Assembly: GCA_035578155.1 (NCBI GenBank)
Contig: JAPWDM010000008.1
Location: 32,572,280 to 32,636,279, forward strand
Reading direction: 5' to 3'
DNA length: 64,000 nt
Source: Brachynemurus nebulosus
Taxonomy: Eukaryota; Arthropoda; Insecta; Neuroptera; Myrmeleontidae
Part shown: positions 47,751 to 60,275 of the stretch, piece after piece
Layout of the letters: each line of letters begins with the position of its first letter
How positions within the stretch are numbered: position 1 is the stretch's first letter
Program-made: the position numbers and the translations under genes
The notes under the pieces: model-generated
Databases searched by the model: none
What the model saw: only the letters and a program-made list of their open reading frames with translations
Told to the model about the DNA's origin: nothing

Positions 47751-48867
47751 AGGGCTTGTAACGAAACACTAAAATTATTTCCTTATTAGCAGTAGAAAGC
47801 ATGAAAATTCGAGCTCTTAAATACTTAGATCAATAAATTCAGCTACTTTTATTTGCTTCGGTATTAAAATCTAAATAAAAATGTCAAAAGTTACTTTTTC
47901 CAACAACAATCGTAAGTACATTCTGTTCTATATTTTGATTTCTCCCATTGTTTTAATACACTCCACTGAATAAATTTTTTCCCATTGAACCCTCGGGACA
48001 AATGGACTTTTATAACTTATGTGCACTTGATTGATTAAAAGAAAATAATATTTTAAAATGTGGAAATTCTACTACACAATACAGAACGAGAGTTAACCGG
48101 GAAACGGGAAATGTTAAATTGTATAACAAAGACACATACTTGTATATACATATCTAGAGGTGATTTGATAAGCGTAATTTTGCCTTTCCATAAATTGCGC
48201 AATTTTAAATAAATCGTAATACAAAACTTACGTGTGGATTACACAGACCCTTATAAAAATTTAAAACACAATCATGGTGTTTTTCAACACAAAATTCTAT
48301 GGTGTTTGTAAATAATTTTATGTATGAGTCATAGAAGCCCATTTTATTACACTGTTAGATAAGAGATATGAAAAAGTAGTACTTTATGACACTAGTTGCC
48401 CGAAGAAAAATGCTGAAACCTCGTTTAAATCAACCAAATTTTACAAATTTTAGAATAAAAAAACCTGTGAAGTTTCATGTTGTATAGGAAGTCCGTCATT
48501 GAGAAAAATATAGTATATTTTATGGAAAATAGGAAATTTTTGGATATTCCAATGCAACATCATAATAAAAATTTTAAATTTTGTACATTAAACAGGTAAA
48601 TCTGTTTAAATACACATACAAAATTTAAAAATTATTAGAAGAAAACTGTATAGAAAAAAACAAAAGTAAGAGAATCATCTCCGCTGTATATAAAAATATT
48701 GAAACATGGATACGTTTTATAGTTCAATAGGTACCCATAGAGACAGCATCGAACATTGGCTACGAGTATTTACCTGGTCTGGACTTAAAAAAATTAAATT
48801 CTATTTGAATTATTTGGTAAAATGACATAAAATATACTCTGGATAAATAATACAAAGTAGATAATAA
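47751..48867. other. Intergenic, nothing recognised
   Basis: No supported feature. Confidence 0.4.
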
Positions 48868-49020
48868 TAGTATATTATTCAATGAGCTAGTAATGATAGC
48901 TATTACTCACGAAGATGAAATTGCGACACGAGCCGAGCTTGCGAGGCGAGTGTCGTAATGCATGTGAGTGAGTTAATAGCCATTGCAAGCGAGTAGAATA
49001 TGATATTTTTTCTACGACTA
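48868..49020 (+). repeat. ~155-bp palindromic repeat, copy 1
   Basis: TAATAGTATATTATTCAA through GCGACACGAGCCGAGCTTGC, GAGGCGAGTGTCGTAATGC and AATAGCCATTGCAAGCGAGT. Partially self-complementary. The second copy is at 51011-51165. Confidence 0.75.
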
Positions 49021-49027
49021 TGATTCT

Positions 49028-49095
49028 ACACGGAGAGAAAATTCCTATAAAAATTATTGTGCTCAGCACTACAATCGACGTGTAAAGGACGAACA
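49028..49095 (+). mobile_element. Half of a CACGGAGAGAAAAT MITE
   Basis: Matches the left arm of 55977-56192 (TACAATCGACGTGTAA and flanks) without the mirror arm. Confidence 0.75.
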
Positions 49096-49099
49096 TATT

Positions 49100-50860
49100 A
49101 AATTCTGTAAGGTAAAAATATAAAGATTATAATTAATCATAAAAAATTTAAAGGTTGGAATGTTCTTTTCGTAATATTATCTCCGTAAAATTTGTAAAAC
49201 AGCACAGTAAAAAGTTCCATTACCGACAAAAAAATAATTTTTAATTGTGTTTATTAAAAAAATTTCCATGCTAACATGTTAATAATAGAAAGAAAAAAAA
49301 CGGTTGGTTGTGTTGGGATCGCTCTAATGAAATGTACCTCAATCAGCGAGTTGCTTGGGTTACATGCGCACCATATAGGTGTGGGCTGTGGAAGAAACTG
49401 TCAGACAGCTCGCATCAGGCACCTCGATGCAGCTATTGTCACTTGTCAGTTGCTTTTACACTCTCTTAGGATGATGTCATCGTTTAATTCATATTTTTGT
49501 TATTTACCCATCTTTAGTATATGTATTAGAATTATATTGTTGGCCATCATTTTTGTATACATGTTTTTACAGGTTATGTGCAACCAATATAAGGTCGCGA
49601 GTCAGATGCGCAAATGAAAGAGTACGACAACAAGAATTAAACTATAATATACATGCATAAGAATGTGATAAAAGTTGTGTTAGCACCACATTAAATTTTA
49701 CCACATGCTAGTACATATTTTTTATTTTGGTCGTCGATCGCGCACGTATTATAGGGGAGCATAGTAATTTTTCTGAAATTTTCTCTACAAAAATTATACG
49801 ATTTTTCTCTCCCTGTAGGGTTAACAAACGAAGAAAAATTAGATATACAATTTTAGATTACGACGTACCAGTTACGTCTTGCCATCCTTAGCTGATTTGA
49901 CTTTTATAGTCAATAGAATTTGATTTTTATAGTTTAATGGGATTTGAATGGACATTCTTTTCGACCCGTACTTAGATTTTACGTACTCTGTACCCGATTA
50001 TACGTAGACCGTCACATTTTCTCTACAATGACACAAAAATCACGAATTCATAAGTATTACTTTATTAAAACTATGAAATTCTAACTAAAAATCACTTCTT
50101 TAAACATACTTATAGGTACAGATCTTCAAAAACAAATACATACTGCGTGCATTTGTTTCAGTCCAAGGATATAATTATTCGTTTCGTCGTAAATATTCAT
50201 CTCGATACATTTATAATCATTGTTAAGAGAATTTCTGACATACTCTACGAACAGAACCGGCCTTTGTTAATTCAAATGCAACAACTGCACATGAGTATCT
50301 CTATATTCTGAAACCAAAGCTAGACGACTGTATCGTACACAGTCTCGACAAAATAGATGCATATACAAATGCCTTGCAGTATTATTATTTTAACAAACGA
50401 TGGTTTATTCTAGATACTCTACGATGCGTTGCAAAAGGTACCTATCGAGGCAGCCAGCATAAAGTGCATTATATAGAAATTATCTATGTATCTCGAAATT
50501 ATTAAAACGCGTTACAAAGTGGCTGTATTTTGATTCGATGATTGTATTTAGTGTGGAAATTTCAGCTCAGTACCCTTGAATTTTTCATAAACATTGGAAA
50601 AATTTAGTGAACAGTAAGAGAGAGATTTGTGATTTTGCAGCTTAAATAGATATGGTTGTTCGACTAGGATCAAAGAAGGTACCATACATAGTTGAGTAAG
50701 TTCAATGGTTGCGGTTCTTTTTTCAAGCTGTTATACATACGTGAATGGTTACCAAAAAGGTGAAATATTTATATAATGGTTAGACTGAAAAAAAGAAATT
50801 CTATTTTTAAGGATATTTTGGAGTGATGGTCATCAGGAAAACAGAAATGTGTTTTTTTCC
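49100..50860. other. Intergenic, nothing firmly recognised
   Basis: A 113-codon frame at 49276-49617 has no recognisable domain and no promoter or splice support, so I do not call it a gene. Confidence 0.35.
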
Positions 50861-50906
50861 AAAGGCTACCGGTTTCGACTTTTATCGTCTTCTTCAGGCC
50901 TCTAAG
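50861..50906 (-). ncRNA. Hammerhead-ribozyme-like motif
   Basis: The minus strand reads AGAGGC, CTGAAGA, a bulged A, stem GAC/GTC with a 7-nt loop, CGAAAC, CG, GTA, then GCCTTT. The core CUGANGA and GAAA, a minimal stem III, a GUA cleavage triplet, and a 6-bp helix I (AGAGGC with GCCTTT, one G-U) are all in the required order. Minimal-stem-III hammerheads are known from Penelope-like elements and related retroelements. The bulged A in helix II is a defect, so activity is uncertain. Confidence 0.4.
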
Positions 50907-51010
50907 GAAAATTTATTAATATAGAAGTACACAGATAAAATATAAAAATATAAAATATATTACAAGAGGTATTTACATAATAGTGTTTACGTGTCAGACT
51001 GACATTTGAA

Positions 51011-51165
51011 AATAATAGTATATTATTCAACGAGCTAGTAATGATAGCTGTTACTCACGAAAATGAAATTGCGACACGAGCTGAGCTTGCGAGGAGAGTG
51101 TCGTAATGCGTCTGAGTAAGTAATAGCCATTGCAAGCGAGTAGAATACAATATTTTTTCTACGAC
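51011..51165 (+). repeat. ~155-bp palindromic repeat, copy 2
   Basis: Second copy of 48868-49020, same orientation, with scattered substitutions. Sequence 51170-51769 shows nothing else. Confidence 0.75.
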
Positions 51166-51769
51166 ATTTTTCCTTTTTTATTTAAATAAAATTGAAGCGA
51201 AAATAAAGCGATCAAAATAAAATATATACTACTTTGTTTACTTGAATGTTACTAGGCAACGTATATTAAATTAAAACTTGATACATACATCATACATAAA
51301 ACAACCCATTGAATAATGGTTAATATATGTACTGTGACTTCATTGGTCAAAAAGGTATTGAGTAATGGTCATTTTTTTTTTGCTCGTCACTTATAATTTT
51401 TAAGAGAAAGTTTGTAAAAAAGGTAGGAAAAGGGGCAGCAATTTTTAAAACAGAGCAGGAAAATTTGTGATTGACGTTTTTTTTTTTCAAGATTTCCTTT
51501 TTTCAAACAAAATGTAGGGGCGGCGTTTTTAAAGGTGGCTAGGGGCGAACTCAGGGTTAATACAACCCTGAGTGTGTTCTTCAACAGGAGTAGAAAAAGA
51601 TAATAACACTGATTAAAAAGTTAAAAAAACAGTTGAAAACAACATTTTAATTTTAAAATGACTATAAATATAAAGAAAATTATTTAAAAACTTACATTAG
51701 ATAATTTAAAGAAATATTTAATCAAACTGTGCATTACGTTATTTGTGAATTACTGTTAAAATATTTAAA

Positions 51770-52053
51770 ATGAAAAGTAAGTATTACTACGATGAATTCG
51801 GAATACAAAGTGCCTTCTAGTAAAAATAAGGTGAATGATCATAATTATTTAATTTTCAGTGAGCGTGCGCAACTTTGGTGCTTTTGACAGCGACAGGTAT
51901 AATCCTGTCAAGGTTAAGGGTATATGTATTGTGTACGGATATGGCATCCTGGTAGAGATTGCAACTTGTCTGTACGGTATTAATCCAGCAGCTTTCGATG
52001 AAGAATCTCTTCGTATAATTGGATTAACGTTGGAGCACCTTGGGGGGAGGTAG
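51770..52053 (+). CDS. 5' part of a spliced host-like gene, interrupted by a transposable element
   Basis: Exon 1 ATGAAAA (51770-51776) is followed by GTAAGT. An 83-bp intron ends in AATTTTCAG at 51859. Exon 2 (51860 on) continues in frame, giving MKMSVRNFGAFDSDRYNP, then GICIVYGYGILVEIATCLYG and EESLRIIGLTLEHLGG. Balanced composition and amino-acid use contrast with the AT-rich surroundings. The frame hits TAG at 52051-52053, but that stop is made by the first bases of a TIR element; beyond it (54170 on) the frame resumes for 11 codons. I do not recognise the protein. It may be a pseudogene, a transposon exon or a live gene with the element in it. Confidence 0.5.
51777..51859 (+). other. Predicted 83-bp intron
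   Basis: Donor A|GTAAGT at 51777 and acceptor TTTTCAG at 51853-51859; canonical GT-AG and a typical short insect length. Confidence 0.5.
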
Positions 52054-53943
52054 GGATCGCCCTTGCACATGTATTCCATAGCTGCAATATTAGGTCAAGG
52101 TATCTTTGCGTTTTTATTATACAAGGTATCTTTGCGTAAGTATTATATATATGCATGAAGGGTTCTGAGAGCTCCATAAGACAGTGCATGCAACTCCCCA
52201 AAACACGGTGTTTAGAAGAAGATATTTGCAAAAATTTCTAAATGACCTATAAAAACACACGAAACACGACCTTGGACCAAAATTTTGAAATCTACGCCTT
52301 TGAGTTAGTAAATATATATCTAAAAATATTTTTAAAAAATTGGGCCAAGTAAGGCTAATTTAAGTATTTAAATAAAAGGGGCTCTAGTGACACTCGGTGT
52401 TGCAGCCGCCTTAGTGGCCTTGTTTAGCCATAAAATATAAGAACGCCTCCCTCTCACCCTTTAAAAGCAAGCGTGTGCGATTAAGGCTCATTTCCAGTGT
52501 TTTTATCAGTATGGAAATGTCTCACAAAATATCATAAATCAGAAAACATGACCGCCGTCACAAAAAGGTAAACTGGAAAGTTAAAAACAAGTTATCCTTG
52601 AATTCCTATCGCAGTTGGGGGACAGTTTCGTTAAGGACACATGGTTCTGAAGGTTCCTTACCTCCAACTTATCTTTATCCGCACTTAAGGTGCTATGCGA
52701 TTATCCAGGAGGTAGGGCGATGACCTAATGAGGTTGTTTTTTTTTTAATTTTTGATGTTTTGCAAGACCTTTCCAGCAGGAAACACTGGTTATGAGATTT
52801 TATCATGCACAGCACTCGTTTTTTATTTAAAATGACAGGAAAGCTTTACGACTTCCTATAGCTGGATAAAGCCATTAAAATGACTATAAAGCCGCGTGTC
52901 TGGAATCTAGAGCTCCTTGTATTTACAGAGCACTTGCTCTGGTACAACTCGAAAACACAAAGCTAGTTTGCCTGAACATTGCCAGATATTTTTTGATATT
53001 TTTTAATAATTCGAAGCTATGTCACCTACCCTATGTTTTTTGCAGAATAAAGTAAGAATTTTAACAATATCACGCCATCTAAATTGTTTTAGACGTTTTT
53101 CCATGCTTTTTAGTGGCAGTGCTTGTCTGGCTACCCCACTGGTTTTTCCACGAAGTCACCTAGCTTATAATACTCGGAGTAACGTAAGGATTCTAATGAT
53201 ACAATAGACATTTAAACCGGCTTACATGTAATTGCTGCCATCTATCACTTAACAAGTGGTAGATTTTGACCAGGATATCACAGTCAGCACAAGAATGTTG
53301 AGTAACTTGTTGTGAGCGACTACTTCAGTAACAGTTCAACTAGAAGCACAATACACTCGTTTAGCGGTTTTTGATAGGGGTTTTTGATAGGGATCATCAT
53401 ATCAGTGTAAAGGTAAGTTGGAAATAAGGAACCTTCAGAAGCATGTGCCCTTAACAAAACTGTGCAATAACTCCGATAAAAATTCAAGGATAACTTGTTT
53501 TTAACGTTTCAGTTTACCTTTGTGACGGAAGCCATGTTTTTTTGATTTATGATATTTTGTTAGACCTTTCCATGCTGATGAAAACGCTGGTAATTAGCCT
53601 TAATCGCACACGCTTGCTTTTTTTAAGGGTGAGAGGAAGGTGTCCCCATATTTTATGGCTAAGCAAGCCCACTAAGGCGGCTGAAACATCGAGTGTCATT
53701 AGAGCCCCTTTTATTTAAAACCTTAAATTAGCCTTACTTGGCCCAATTTTGCAAATATATTTTTAGACATATATTTACTAACTTAAAGGCGTAGATTTAA
53801 AAGATCTATGTCTCATTTTGGTCCAAGGTCGCGGTTTGTGTGTTTTGTTGGTCATTTAGAAATTTTTGCAAATATCTTCTTTTAAACACCGTGTTTTGGG
53901 GAGCTGCATGCACTGTCTTATGGAACTCTTAGAACCCTACATG

Positions 53944-54036
<93 letters not shown>

Positions 54037-54169
54037 CTTACGCACTTGGGGGAAAGGAAAGTGGAAAATCGGGAAAAGTCCAAAATTGAACATTTTGGTA
54101 CAACTCAAAAACGCAAAGCTACCTTGACTTAATATTGCAGCTATGGAATACATCTGCAAGGGCGAACCC
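52053..54169. mobile_element. Long-TIR element, 2.1 kb, TA target
   Basis: 52053 to about 52690 is the inverted complement of about 53400-54169 (CGCCCTTGCA-ATGTATTCCATAGCTGCAATATTA at the tips; AACACCGTGTTTTGGGGAG and GGCCCAATTTT deeper). TA flanks at 52051-52052 and 54170-54171. The right arm contains an expanded TA tract (53945-54033). The ~700-bp centre (52700-53390) has no recognised transposase. Confidence 0.75.
53945..54033. repeat. (TA)n microsatellite
   Basis: About 43 TA units inside the right arm of the 2.1-kb element; the left arm has only ATTATATATATG there. Confidence 0.97.
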
Positions 54170-54239
54170 TACTATGGTACTCCCGACCCAGGTTAAACCT
54201 TAGGCAGATTCACCTATTTTATCCGGAGGGGTCCTTTAA

Positions 54240-54810
54240 ATACTCGTATAATTATTCTATAACATTCGGTTATGTAATATGAAATGGCGTTTCCCCACCA
54301 CTTGGCCGACTATATAATTTAGACCAATACCGTCACTTTTTTAACTATTGGGGAAATGTCTAAAAGCAATTCGTTAATTTTGAATAGAATCGTATACCGT
54401 CGTCCCTCAACTTATTGACAATTTAACTTATAGACAATGATCGTAGTTTACCTCAAGTTATAGACAAACCATCTATATGTACGCATTGCCACACTACGAC
54501 ACAGCATGTATGACCTTGGGTACATACATATGATTTGTCTATAACTTAAGGTAAACTACGATCATCGTCAATAACTTAAATTGTCAATAAGTTGACGGAC
54601 GACTGTAGTATGAAATGTCGTTTTCCAACCACTTGGCCTACAATATAAATCAGATAAATATTGACACTTTTTTAAGAATTAGAGAAATGTTTAAAAGTAA
54701 TTCTTTAATTTTAAATATAGAATTCTTGTATTCCGCCAAAAACTGGAATAATATTAGGTCTTGTAATATGAAATGTCATTTTCCGATCACTTGGTCGAGC
54801 ATAAATATCG
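54240..54810 (+). repeat. ~160-bp tandem satellite-like units, second locus
   Basis: Anchor TAATATGAAATG(G/T)CG at about 54266, 54608 and 54767, with following CCACTTGGCC and AAATGT(C/T)TAAAAG blocks. Same family as the units at 39881 and 40049. Confidence 0.75.
54397..54605. mobile_element. Tigger-like MITE, 209 bp, inserted in the satellite
   Basis: CCGTCGTCCCTCAACTTATT at the left and the complement of CAGTCGTCCGTCAACTTATT at the right, TA flanks, and ~70-bp arms around TTACCTCAAGTTATAGACAA. It interrupts a satellite unit. Confidence 0.85.
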
Positions 54811-55974
54811 ACATTCAGCGACGAATCATCGCAAAGACAAATGGGACAAACGGCTAGGGTCCAGTTGATACCCATCTCAGGTGATACCTCATACGATACA
54901 GGTATTAACCAATCATAATCTTTTATACAATCGTTGACTAATGATATATATGTGCGCGTCATCAGGATCTAACATTATGCTAATTTTCAAATTTCTACGT
55001 CATCAAGTTTTTGAGAAAAAGTTCTCAAGACAGACGGACACACAGTGATTTTATAAGTGTGAACCGTAGTGACCAATTTAGCTCCAAATTCTCGAAATAC
55101 AAGAGTCAAAACTCAGTTGCGTAAAGTACATTTAAGCGCTTTGAAACTCTAGAATTTTCGAGTTAAATCATGCAATGTACTTGAAGTTTATTAGCACGCG
55201 TTTCATATAAATATTTTTTGGGTGTGTGTCATTAAAATGGACACACTGTTTTCATTAGATTCACTATTTATTTATGTTCTCTTATAAACTAAATAAGCAT
55301 TAAACCTAAAACGACTATAACACGAGAAACATGCCGATACAACACACACACACACACAACAGCAACATCAACAGCAAGGCACGGAAAGAGTTAGAGACAG
55401 GCCCTGATACAGGAACAGGAACCAGACGGCAAAGGCACACAGGGAATTGTTGATATAGTCTCACTTATGTGAATGTATAGTGGTGTATGGTTCTATTCAA
55501 AATTTAAATCAGCATATATAAACAAACGGTACAATTTAAATATACATATACGTATTATTATTTAAGCATTAAAGGTACCAGCTTCCGTACCAATGATGGT
55601 ACGGATTCCTTAAGCGTCATCTACATATGTTTTAGTGTACAATTGTAATAATGTAAATGTCTAGAGGATGATTAAAAATTTGATTTCCAAGTGTTAATCA
55701 GAAATTTTTAAGAATTTGTAAATCAAAATACAGAATTAGTCACAATTTTGTCACTGCTCGCAAGGAAAAACTATTATTTTGACAAATAAGTAAATATTCT
55801 TTCCTGGGAATTAGTAAGTTTGAGAAACGTGCTGAAATATACTGAAAACATTATCTAATACAGCGTTTCCAAAACTTTTGTCATTGCGGAACACTTTTCA
55901 AGTACTAAAAAGGTTAAGGCGCACTCTAATGTAAATTTTAGTACGCGTAAGATCCTCGTTCCAAACGTCAACTG
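54811..55974. other. Intergenic; a short (CA)n at 55336-55359
   Basis: No gene supported. ACCAGCTTCCGTACCAATGA region (55578) has a short inverted GGTAC pair only. Confidence 0.4.
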
Positions 55975-55976
55975 TA

Positions 55977-56192
55977 CACGGAGAGAAAATTTCTATAAAA
56001 ATTACTGTGCTCATACTACAATCGACGTGTAACCGGCGAACATATCCAATTTTTGTACGGTAAAATTATAAAAATTATAGTTATATTTTTGTAATTTTTA
56101 TAATTTTACCGTTAAAAAATTAGATATGTTCGCCTGTTACACGTCGATTGTAGTATGAGCACAGTAATTTTTATAGGAATTTTCTCTCCGTG
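55977..56192. mobile_element. Palindromic MITE, 216 bp, TA target
   Basis: CACGGAGAGAAAAT starts both ends; arms of ~100 bp are almost perfect inverted complements (ACAATCGACGTGTAAC). TA flanks at 55975-55976 and 56193-56194. Probably mariner-type. Confidence 0.9.
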
Positions 56193-56234
56193 TAGCTGAC
56201 ATAAGATAATCAATCATTCATCATTATCATTATA

Positions 56235-56398
56235 GAAATATAATAGAAAATTGTCAAAAAATGTGGTGTAGTAGACTTTTCTCACATGTAATATATTTAT
56301 TTATTTAATATATTATATAATGCTCATTGAATTCTAATATTCTACATGTTAAAAAATTCGATTAGAGCACATTTTTTGAAAATTTTCTATTATATTTC
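56235..56398. repeat. Imperfect palindrome, ~55-bp arms
   Basis: GAAATATAATAGAAAATTGT with CAAAAAATGTG at the left, complementary at the right end, and ACATGT nearer the centre. Confidence 0.65.
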
Positions 56399-57828
56399 CA
56401 CAACGGTTTTGTTTTGATCTAGGAACGTTACACATCTGAAGTACCTGCAGTGTCACCAAAAACCATAATACAGTTACTATTGGGACTTTCTATCAGGGGC
56501 AGATAGCCTATAACTTAATATACCTCTTTCCATTATTCTTGATTATCTCGAAAACTGTAGGAGATATGAAAAAACACTTTACTACATAAAACACTTTATT
56601 TTTTAGGAACTTTCAACTGATGTATATAATTCCAGGGTCGGACCCACTGGAGGGGCGGTTCAGCAGATTGCAAATGAAAAATATTTTTTTTTTATCATGT
56701 TGTACCTCTTAAATATTGATGAGACTTGGTGCGGTAATTAAGTGCATTAAAGCACAGTTACTGAATTTTTTTTGAAGTAGTCACTAAATTGGAACCCTAT
56801 AAAAATAACATTGGATCGGATATTATCCTTGTTATTATCCAAGTATAACGAGGACTTATACGATAATAGGTAAATATGTCAAATATTCTAGAGTGTTTGC
56901 ATTCATGTGGATTTGGAATTATTTTCCTACGTTGAGTAGTTACCAAGAAAAAAATTTTTGTATTTTTTTAAAATTTTTTTAGTTATTTTCATAACTACTC
57001 AGTTTTGACCGCCAAAATTGTAGATATCAATTACTTACAGCTTCACCATACCATTAATATAGTTAATTCGCTTCCGGGCCAATTCACCTATATTTATCCG
57101 GCTCTTTAACAAAAACAAAAAACAAAAAATTAATTTTTCCGTGTTTTATTTCCATTTAAAATTCTTCCACGCCAAAACCCATCGTTTATTTTCCCTAAAT
57201 TTCGTTTAAGATTTGTCTTAAAATGCGTTAAACACGTAGAAGTATATTGTATTGTTCATTAGCCACAGTTTCATAATTATTTTCACGGTACACAGTTTGC
57301 GAAGCATTTTTTCAAATAACGGTTGGCAACCTCTAGTTTCCGGGCCAACGAGAAAAAAGTTTTTAAACAGAATATTGGACACCAAGAAAAATTACGTGCA
57401 AAAATGTGGCAATTTAGTTAAGTTCACGGTTTTTAAAGTGCAAATGAACTTCTTTTCAGTGCGTTTTTTAGAATCACACTAAAAAGTATTTTTTCTACAA
57501 TCATAGTAGAAAGGAGGCTTTTACGGTCTGTGAAGCAAGCGAAAAAACAGATGATTGCCGGACACTGTTACTTTTCGCTTTAAAGCGGTAAAGTAAGACT
57601 ACATCTGCATTTATCTTTGTCTATCATATTAATAAATATACGTTTATTCACTCGCTCCTTTAAAAACATATTTACTTTGTTTGGTTAGTAACTATGTAAA
57701 TAATACAATTTGTGTTCCCCCCACCTCAGTTTCTAGAGGTATTTTGACCTCGCGTTCATAATATCTACATTAATATTAATTAAAAATAATAAATAATTAT
57801 AAATAACAACGAAAAATAAGTTAATGAA

Positions 57829-57832
<4 letters not shown>
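56399..57832. other. Intergenic, nothing recognised
   Basis: The 76-codon frame at 57252-57482 has no recognisable domain. Confidence 0.4.

Positions 57833-57915
<83 letters not shown>
57833..57915. repeat. (TA)n microsatellite
   Basis: TA tract with one AAAT interruption; it abuts the dispersed repeat that follows. Confidence 0.97.
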
Positions 57916-57917
<2 letters not shown>

Positions 57918-59144
57918 TAGAATAGCTGAGCGGGTTCTGGGCCACCGCAAAACGGAGTAACTTGAACCCTTTTGACGATGTTTGAAAGCGTGTGACTTAC
58001 GGTCCTATTGCACCCATTCTACGGTACTACACATTCCGAACTGATGAGTCATCAAACTGTATCGATGTGCAAACCTTGACCTTTGACCCGGCACGTACCG
58101 AGTACATGTATTTAAAATTTGTTGTTGACATTTGACCCCAACACTCGCTCATACTGTTGGCCTTGAAATTCCAAACACATGAGTCATCACCAGCAACCAA
58201 ATTAATTTATGTTAACCCATTATGCGTCATCACAATTTATTTATAAGAATTTCATTTTGTGTTAACCCATTACCATCCAAACCTAACGCATGCGCAGACT
58301 GAATTTAAGTACACGACGCATGCGCAGACTGAATTTTAGGTTACAATTTGATAGATGGGGTACACTACCGCATCAAAAATGTGGGGATACCCTGACTCGG
58401 GGGTGACCCCAAACTTTTGACGCCGTACTGTACTTAAATTTTTGGTACACTACCGTGTCAAAAGTGTGGCCCCCCCTGACCAAAAAGGTATCCGATCACT
58501 TTTTGAAGCGCACTGTACTTATTTTTTGTGTGTACATGCAAGCCTTAACCTTTAATCTCACTTAATTGAGTCATCTGAAACGAAAGGTACACTATCACGT
58601 CAAAAATGTGGGATTACCCTAATCCAAGGGGTGGCCCCAAACTTTTGGCACCGTACTGTACTTAAATTTTTGGTACACTACCGTGTCAAAAGTGCGGGCC
58701 CCCTGGCCAAAAAGGTGTCCGATCACTTTTTGAAGCGTACTGTACGTACAAACCTTGGTCCCAACACGCGCTTGCCTTAATTGCGTCATCTGAAACGAAA
58801 GGTACACTATCACGTCAAAAATGTGGGATTACCCTAATCCAAGGGGTGGCCCCAAACTTTTGGCACCGTACTGTACTTAAATTTTTGGTACACTACCGTG
58901 TCAAAAGTACGGGCCCCCCCTGAGCAAAAAGGTATCCGATCACTTTTTGAAGCGTACTGTACGTGCAAACCTTAACCCCAACACGCGCTTACCTTAATTG
59001 CATCATTTTAAACGAACTATCACGTTAAAAAATGTGGGGAATACCCTAACCCAAGGGGTGGCCGCTAAATTTTGTGGGGGGCACTGTACCAAGCGCTAGC
59101 TGCAATCATGACTCCAGATTCCAGACTCCAGATTTCTGACCGGT
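57916..59144 (-). repeat. 1.2-1.3-kb dispersed repeat, copy B
   Basis: Inverted relative of 8800-10137. Internal tandem units of 216-228 bp (anchor TGGTACACTACCGTGTCAAA at about 58443, 58671, 58887). Its end, CCAGATTTCTGACCGG, directly abuts the tip of element 2 at 59145. Confidence 0.8.
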
Positions 59145-59794
59145 TGTATATTAAGAATATGTTATGTATACACTCTGTATATCCTTATTTAATTTTAATT
59201 TTATAAATACATACTAGTAAATGATTGTAGTCTTTATGTAAACAAAATCTAACTAAAATAATTTATCACTTTTATCAGCATTGGAAAAATATTTGCTTAA
59301 TTAGCAAAAAAGTAATATGTTTGCAAATAAATTCGTATAACTGTACAATAAATACCTGGATTATTTCTTAATATGTATACTATAATTTAACTATGTTGTT
59401 TAATATAAAAATTATAACAGCATTAAGATTTGCTAAATTTTTTATAAATTAGTAGTTTTGGGGTAAAAAATTTATAGAATATCATCTTAGAACTTACATC
59501 ACACATACATAATATAATTATTATATACAAATGCATGTATACATAGGTGCAGGTATAAATGAGTGTATTCTTATACAGGGTGTATCATGAAATATGCTTT
59601 TCAATTAGAATAAAAAAATTTCATAAGTTTTTTGTTAATACTCTTATAGGTTAACGAAAGAAACTTTTTGCTGTAAAAATAGGGGAATTCAGGGTAATAG
59701 TTAAATAAAACGCACATATTTTTTTTTCTAAATTTTATTTATAGAATATGTATACAAAAAATTAAATTGCTTAAATCTATATATTACTTAAAAT

Positions 59795-60275
59795 CTATTT
59801 ATTTTCCATATAAAAATTTTTTAAAAGAATACAATTTTCTAATGAACAAATTTTATCTGAATGGATCATACAGCGTCTTGAATAATATTCATCTCGCAGA
59901 CTGGAAATCTTCGGTACATCAAATATTTCTTCCAAATTCAAAATCCACGGCTGGTTTTCGGTGTAATCAAACAAATTTGAAATCCATTTCTTCTTTTTAC
60001 AGCCCTTGACGTATATGACATCAAACTTCTTTAATATAGGTTTCAATATGGTATGAAGTTTTTTGTACGGAATAAATCCATACGACCAAGGTATCCCATG
60101 CCAATTTCGGCAAAGCCAACGTGCTGCAACCCGTTCATATTTCTTCGGCAACTCGTTGAAATCAAACGGTGCATCGAATATAAGATGTAATACTTCATCC
60201 GAATTTTCCGCAACGATACCAACTTCTTTAAAATAAAAAAGCTCCTTGATAGCCTTGTATATCAAGAAACGCCAT
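59795..60275 (-). pseudogene. Nuclease-like gene, frameshifted copy in element 2
   Basis: Same gene as 605-1090 and 7156-7641. From the conserved ATG at 60275 the frame reads MAFLDIQGYQGA, then a net loss of about 8 bp shifts it to an early stop. The rest (FYFKEVGIVAENSDEVLHL onward) is intact in another frame and has one extra codon (VAARW for VARW). TATATAA is kept at about 60323-60330. Internal Met codons could in principle give an N-truncated protein lacking the DIQGY motif. Confidence 0.7.

Noticed and set aside
49276..49617. 113-aa frame
   Set aside because: No domain, homolog or splice/promoter signal recognised; likely chance.
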